A stretch of 7,681 nt of DNA from Lysobacterales bacterium UBA2790 (GTDB lineage: Bacteria; Pseudomonadota; Gammaproteobacteria; Xanthomonadales; Xanthomonadaceae). Every line of letters starts with the position of its first letter. The stretch's first letter is position 1. The translations under genes and the position numbers were made by a program. Shown here piece by piece: positions 6,449 through 7,681 of the stretch. The stretch covers positions 10,581-18,261 of the forward strand of contig DEHW01000060.1 of the NCBI GenBank assembly GCA_002352135.1. Reading direction: 5' to 3'. The notes beneath the pieces are model-generated. The model was not told where the DNA came from, did no database searches, and saw only the letters and a list, made by a program, of their open reading frames with translations.

Positions 6449-7666
6449 GTGAGTACAACCGCTGAAGCAATGGCCCTGATTGCTCGGGGAACGGAAGAGA
6501 TTTTGAAGCGCGATGAACTGGAGAAGCGCCTTGCTGGTGGGAAGCCGCTACGCATCAAGGCGGGCTTCGACCCAACCGCGCCGGACCTGCATCTGGGTCA
6601 TACGGTGTTGCTCAACAAGATGCGCCAGTTTCAGGACTTGGGTCATCAGGTGATTTTTCTGATCGGCGACTTCACCGGCATGATCGGCGATCCCACCGGA
6701 AAGAACGCAACGCGCAAGCCGCTTACGCGTGAAGACGTGCTGGCCAACGCTGAAACGTATGCGGAGCAAGTATATAAAGTATTGGACCGAACCAAGACCG
6801 AGCTTCGATTCAACTCGGAGTGGTTCGGAACCATGACCGCCGCGGACATGATCAAACTGGCGGGCCAACACACAGTGGCGCGGATGTTGGAGCGTGATGA
6901 CTTCGCCAAGCGCTACGCGGCGCAGCAATCCATCGCGATTCACGAGTTCCTGTACCCGCTGGTTCAGGGTTACGACTCCGTCGCGCTGAAGTGTGACGTA
7001 GAGCTGGGTGGAACGGATCAGAAGTTCAACTTGCTAATGGGAAGAGGCTTGCAGGAGGCAGCGGGCCTTCCCCCGCAGGTTGTGATCACGCTTCCGTTGC
7101 TCGAAGGCCTCGATGGCGCCAACAAGATGTCGAAGTCGCTTGGCAACTACATCGGCATCAACGAACCGGCCAAGGACATCTTTGGCAAGACCATGTCCGT
7201 ATCTGATGACCTCATGTGGCGATGGTTCGAGCTGCTGAGTTTCAAGAAGTCGTTGGCCGAACTGGCCGACATGCGCCGAGCCGTTGAGGCCGGCGAGGCG
7301 AACCCGAGGGACTTCAAGCTTGAGCTTGCCTACGAACTGACGGCGAGATTCCATGGCGCGGGTGCGGCAGATGCCGTATTGGGCGCATGGCACGCGAAGC
7401 GCGACGGCGCGCTGCCGGAGGATATCCGGGAGTTTCACATCCGCGTGCCCCAAGAAGGATTGCGTCTGGCTGCTGCGCTCCGCGAGACGGCGCTCGCGGC
7501 GAGTGGTGCTGAGGCCAGCCGAAAAGCCAAGGAGCGCGCGGTTCGCGTGGATGGCGTCGTTGTTGAAGATCCAAGCCACCTCCTCCCGCCGGGCACTACG
7601 TACCTGTTGCAGCTGGGTAAGCGTGGTTTCGCGCGAATCAACCTAGCGGAGGAATCCACCCCTTGA
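6449..7666 (+). CDS. tyrS: Tyrosyl-tRNA synthetase, TyrZ-type (KMSKS)
   Basis: This encodes 405 residues from the GTG at 6449. A GTG at 6443 in frame would add two residues. The purine run GAGAG (6439-6443) is five bases before the later GTG, and the resulting start [11 protein letters not shown] looks more like the family, so 6449 is preferred with modest confidence. The class Ic enzyme attaches tyrosine to tRNA-Tyr in the cytoplasm. The Rossmann catalytic domain carries the HIGH-type HLGH (about 48-51) after GFDPTAPDL, then [13 protein letters not shown] (about 73-85), the tyrosine pocket region [10 protein letters not shown] and [13 protein letters not shown] (about 169-200), and the KMSKS loop (226-230). 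An S4 RNA-binding domain closes the protein (about 337-400). The intact KMSKS and the sequence style place it in the TyrZ branch, not the E. coli TyrS branch with KFGKT. It diverges from the M23 peptidase-anmK pair. Confidence 0.96.
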   Translation: MSTTAEAMALIARGTEEILKRDELEKRLAGGKPLRIKAGFDPTAPDLHLGHTVLLNKMRQFQDLGHQVIFLIGDFTGMIGDPTGKNATRKPLTREDVLANAETYAEQVYKVLDRTKTELRFNSEWFGTMTAADMIKLAGQHTVARMLERDDFAKRYAAQQSIAIHEFLYPLVQGYDSVALKCDVELGGTDQKFNLLMGRGLQEAAGLPPQVVITLPLLEGLDGANKMSKSLGNYIGINEPAKDIFGKTMSVSDDLMWRWFELLSFKKSLAELADMRRAVEAGEANPRDFKLELAYELTARFHGAGAADAVLGAWHAKRDGALPEDIREFHIRVPQEGLRLAAALRETALAASGAEASRKAKERAVRVDGVVVEDPSHLLPPGTTYLLQLGKRGFARINLAEESTP

Positions 7667-7681
7667 CACACGCATTGAATT
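7648..7681 (+). other. End of tyrS: ribosome binding site plus TTG start, or a -35 box
   Basis: GGAGGA (7648-7653) lies nine bases before TTG at 7663-7665, which overlaps the tyrS TGA as TTGA. That is a common arrangement for a translationally coupled next gene, which would begin M-T-H-A-L before the window ends. The same bases read TTGACA (7663-7668), a perfect -35 box whose -10 would fall outside the window. In Pseudomonas aeruginosa an rRNA operon follows tyrS, as I recall, which would favour a promoter. The sequence cannot separate the two readings. Confidence 0.3.

Noticed and set aside
6767..6785. TATAAA-rich spot inside tyrS that resembles a -10 box
   Set aside because: No -35 partner at a suitable distance and no downstream gene start in the same direction. 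It encodes ordinary V-Y-K-V residues of TyrS.
1..7681. Mobile elements, CRISPR arrays, tRNA or rRNA genes, defence systems
   Set aside because: No terminal repeats, repeat-spacer pattern, transposase, integrase or cloverleaf was seen. All coding space is explained by housekeeping genes.

Overview
The window is an ordinary stretch of chromosomal housekeeping genes from a GC-rich gammaproteobacterium. SecB, a membrane-anchored rhodanese next to secB-gpsA, and the pairing of anmK with an M23 peptidase divergent from tyrS all fit the Xanthomonadales (Lysobacterales) or a near relative. The SecB C-terminal half and its 'AGNA' ending resemble xanthomonad SecB as I remember it. The genus cannot be fixed from the sequence alone. 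I see no mobile element, CRISPR array, tRNA or rRNA, and no candidate for a new multi-gene system. The points worth a second look are in the spaces between genes.

Layout. Positions 1-1413 (+) hold the C-terminal part of tex, an S1-domain RNA-binding transcription accessory protein cut by the left window edge. A 93-base gap with a plausible promoter leads to a small membrane-anchored rhodanese (1507-1950, +). A 147-base gap with a long imperfect hairpin follows, where relatives such as E. coli carry grxC. Then come secB (2098-2613, +) and gpsA (about 2634-3653, +), spaced like an operon. gpsA converges on anmK (3676-4803, -), and both stop codons lie inside one palindrome. Eight bases separate anmK from the upstream M23 peptidase gene (4812-6209, -), so these two form a two-gene unit. 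About 240 bases of divergent control region separate the peptidase gene from tyrS (about 6449-7666, +). The last bases contain TTGACA overlapping the tyrS stop codon. This could be a promoter -35 box or the TTG start of a further gene.

How the genes work together. The rhodanese, SecB and GpsA belong to a widely conserved neighbourhood concerned with redox and sulfur handling, protein export and phospholipid precursor supply. The M23 peptidase opens peptidoglycan cross-links, and AnmK returns anhydro-MurNAc, a peptidoglycan turnover product, to metabolism, so the minus-strand pair covers wall remodelling and recycling. TyrS charges tRNA-Tyr. Start codons were chosen by Shine-Dalgarno spacing. 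Where two starts are adjacent (gpsA, anmK, the M23 gene, tyrS), both are stated.
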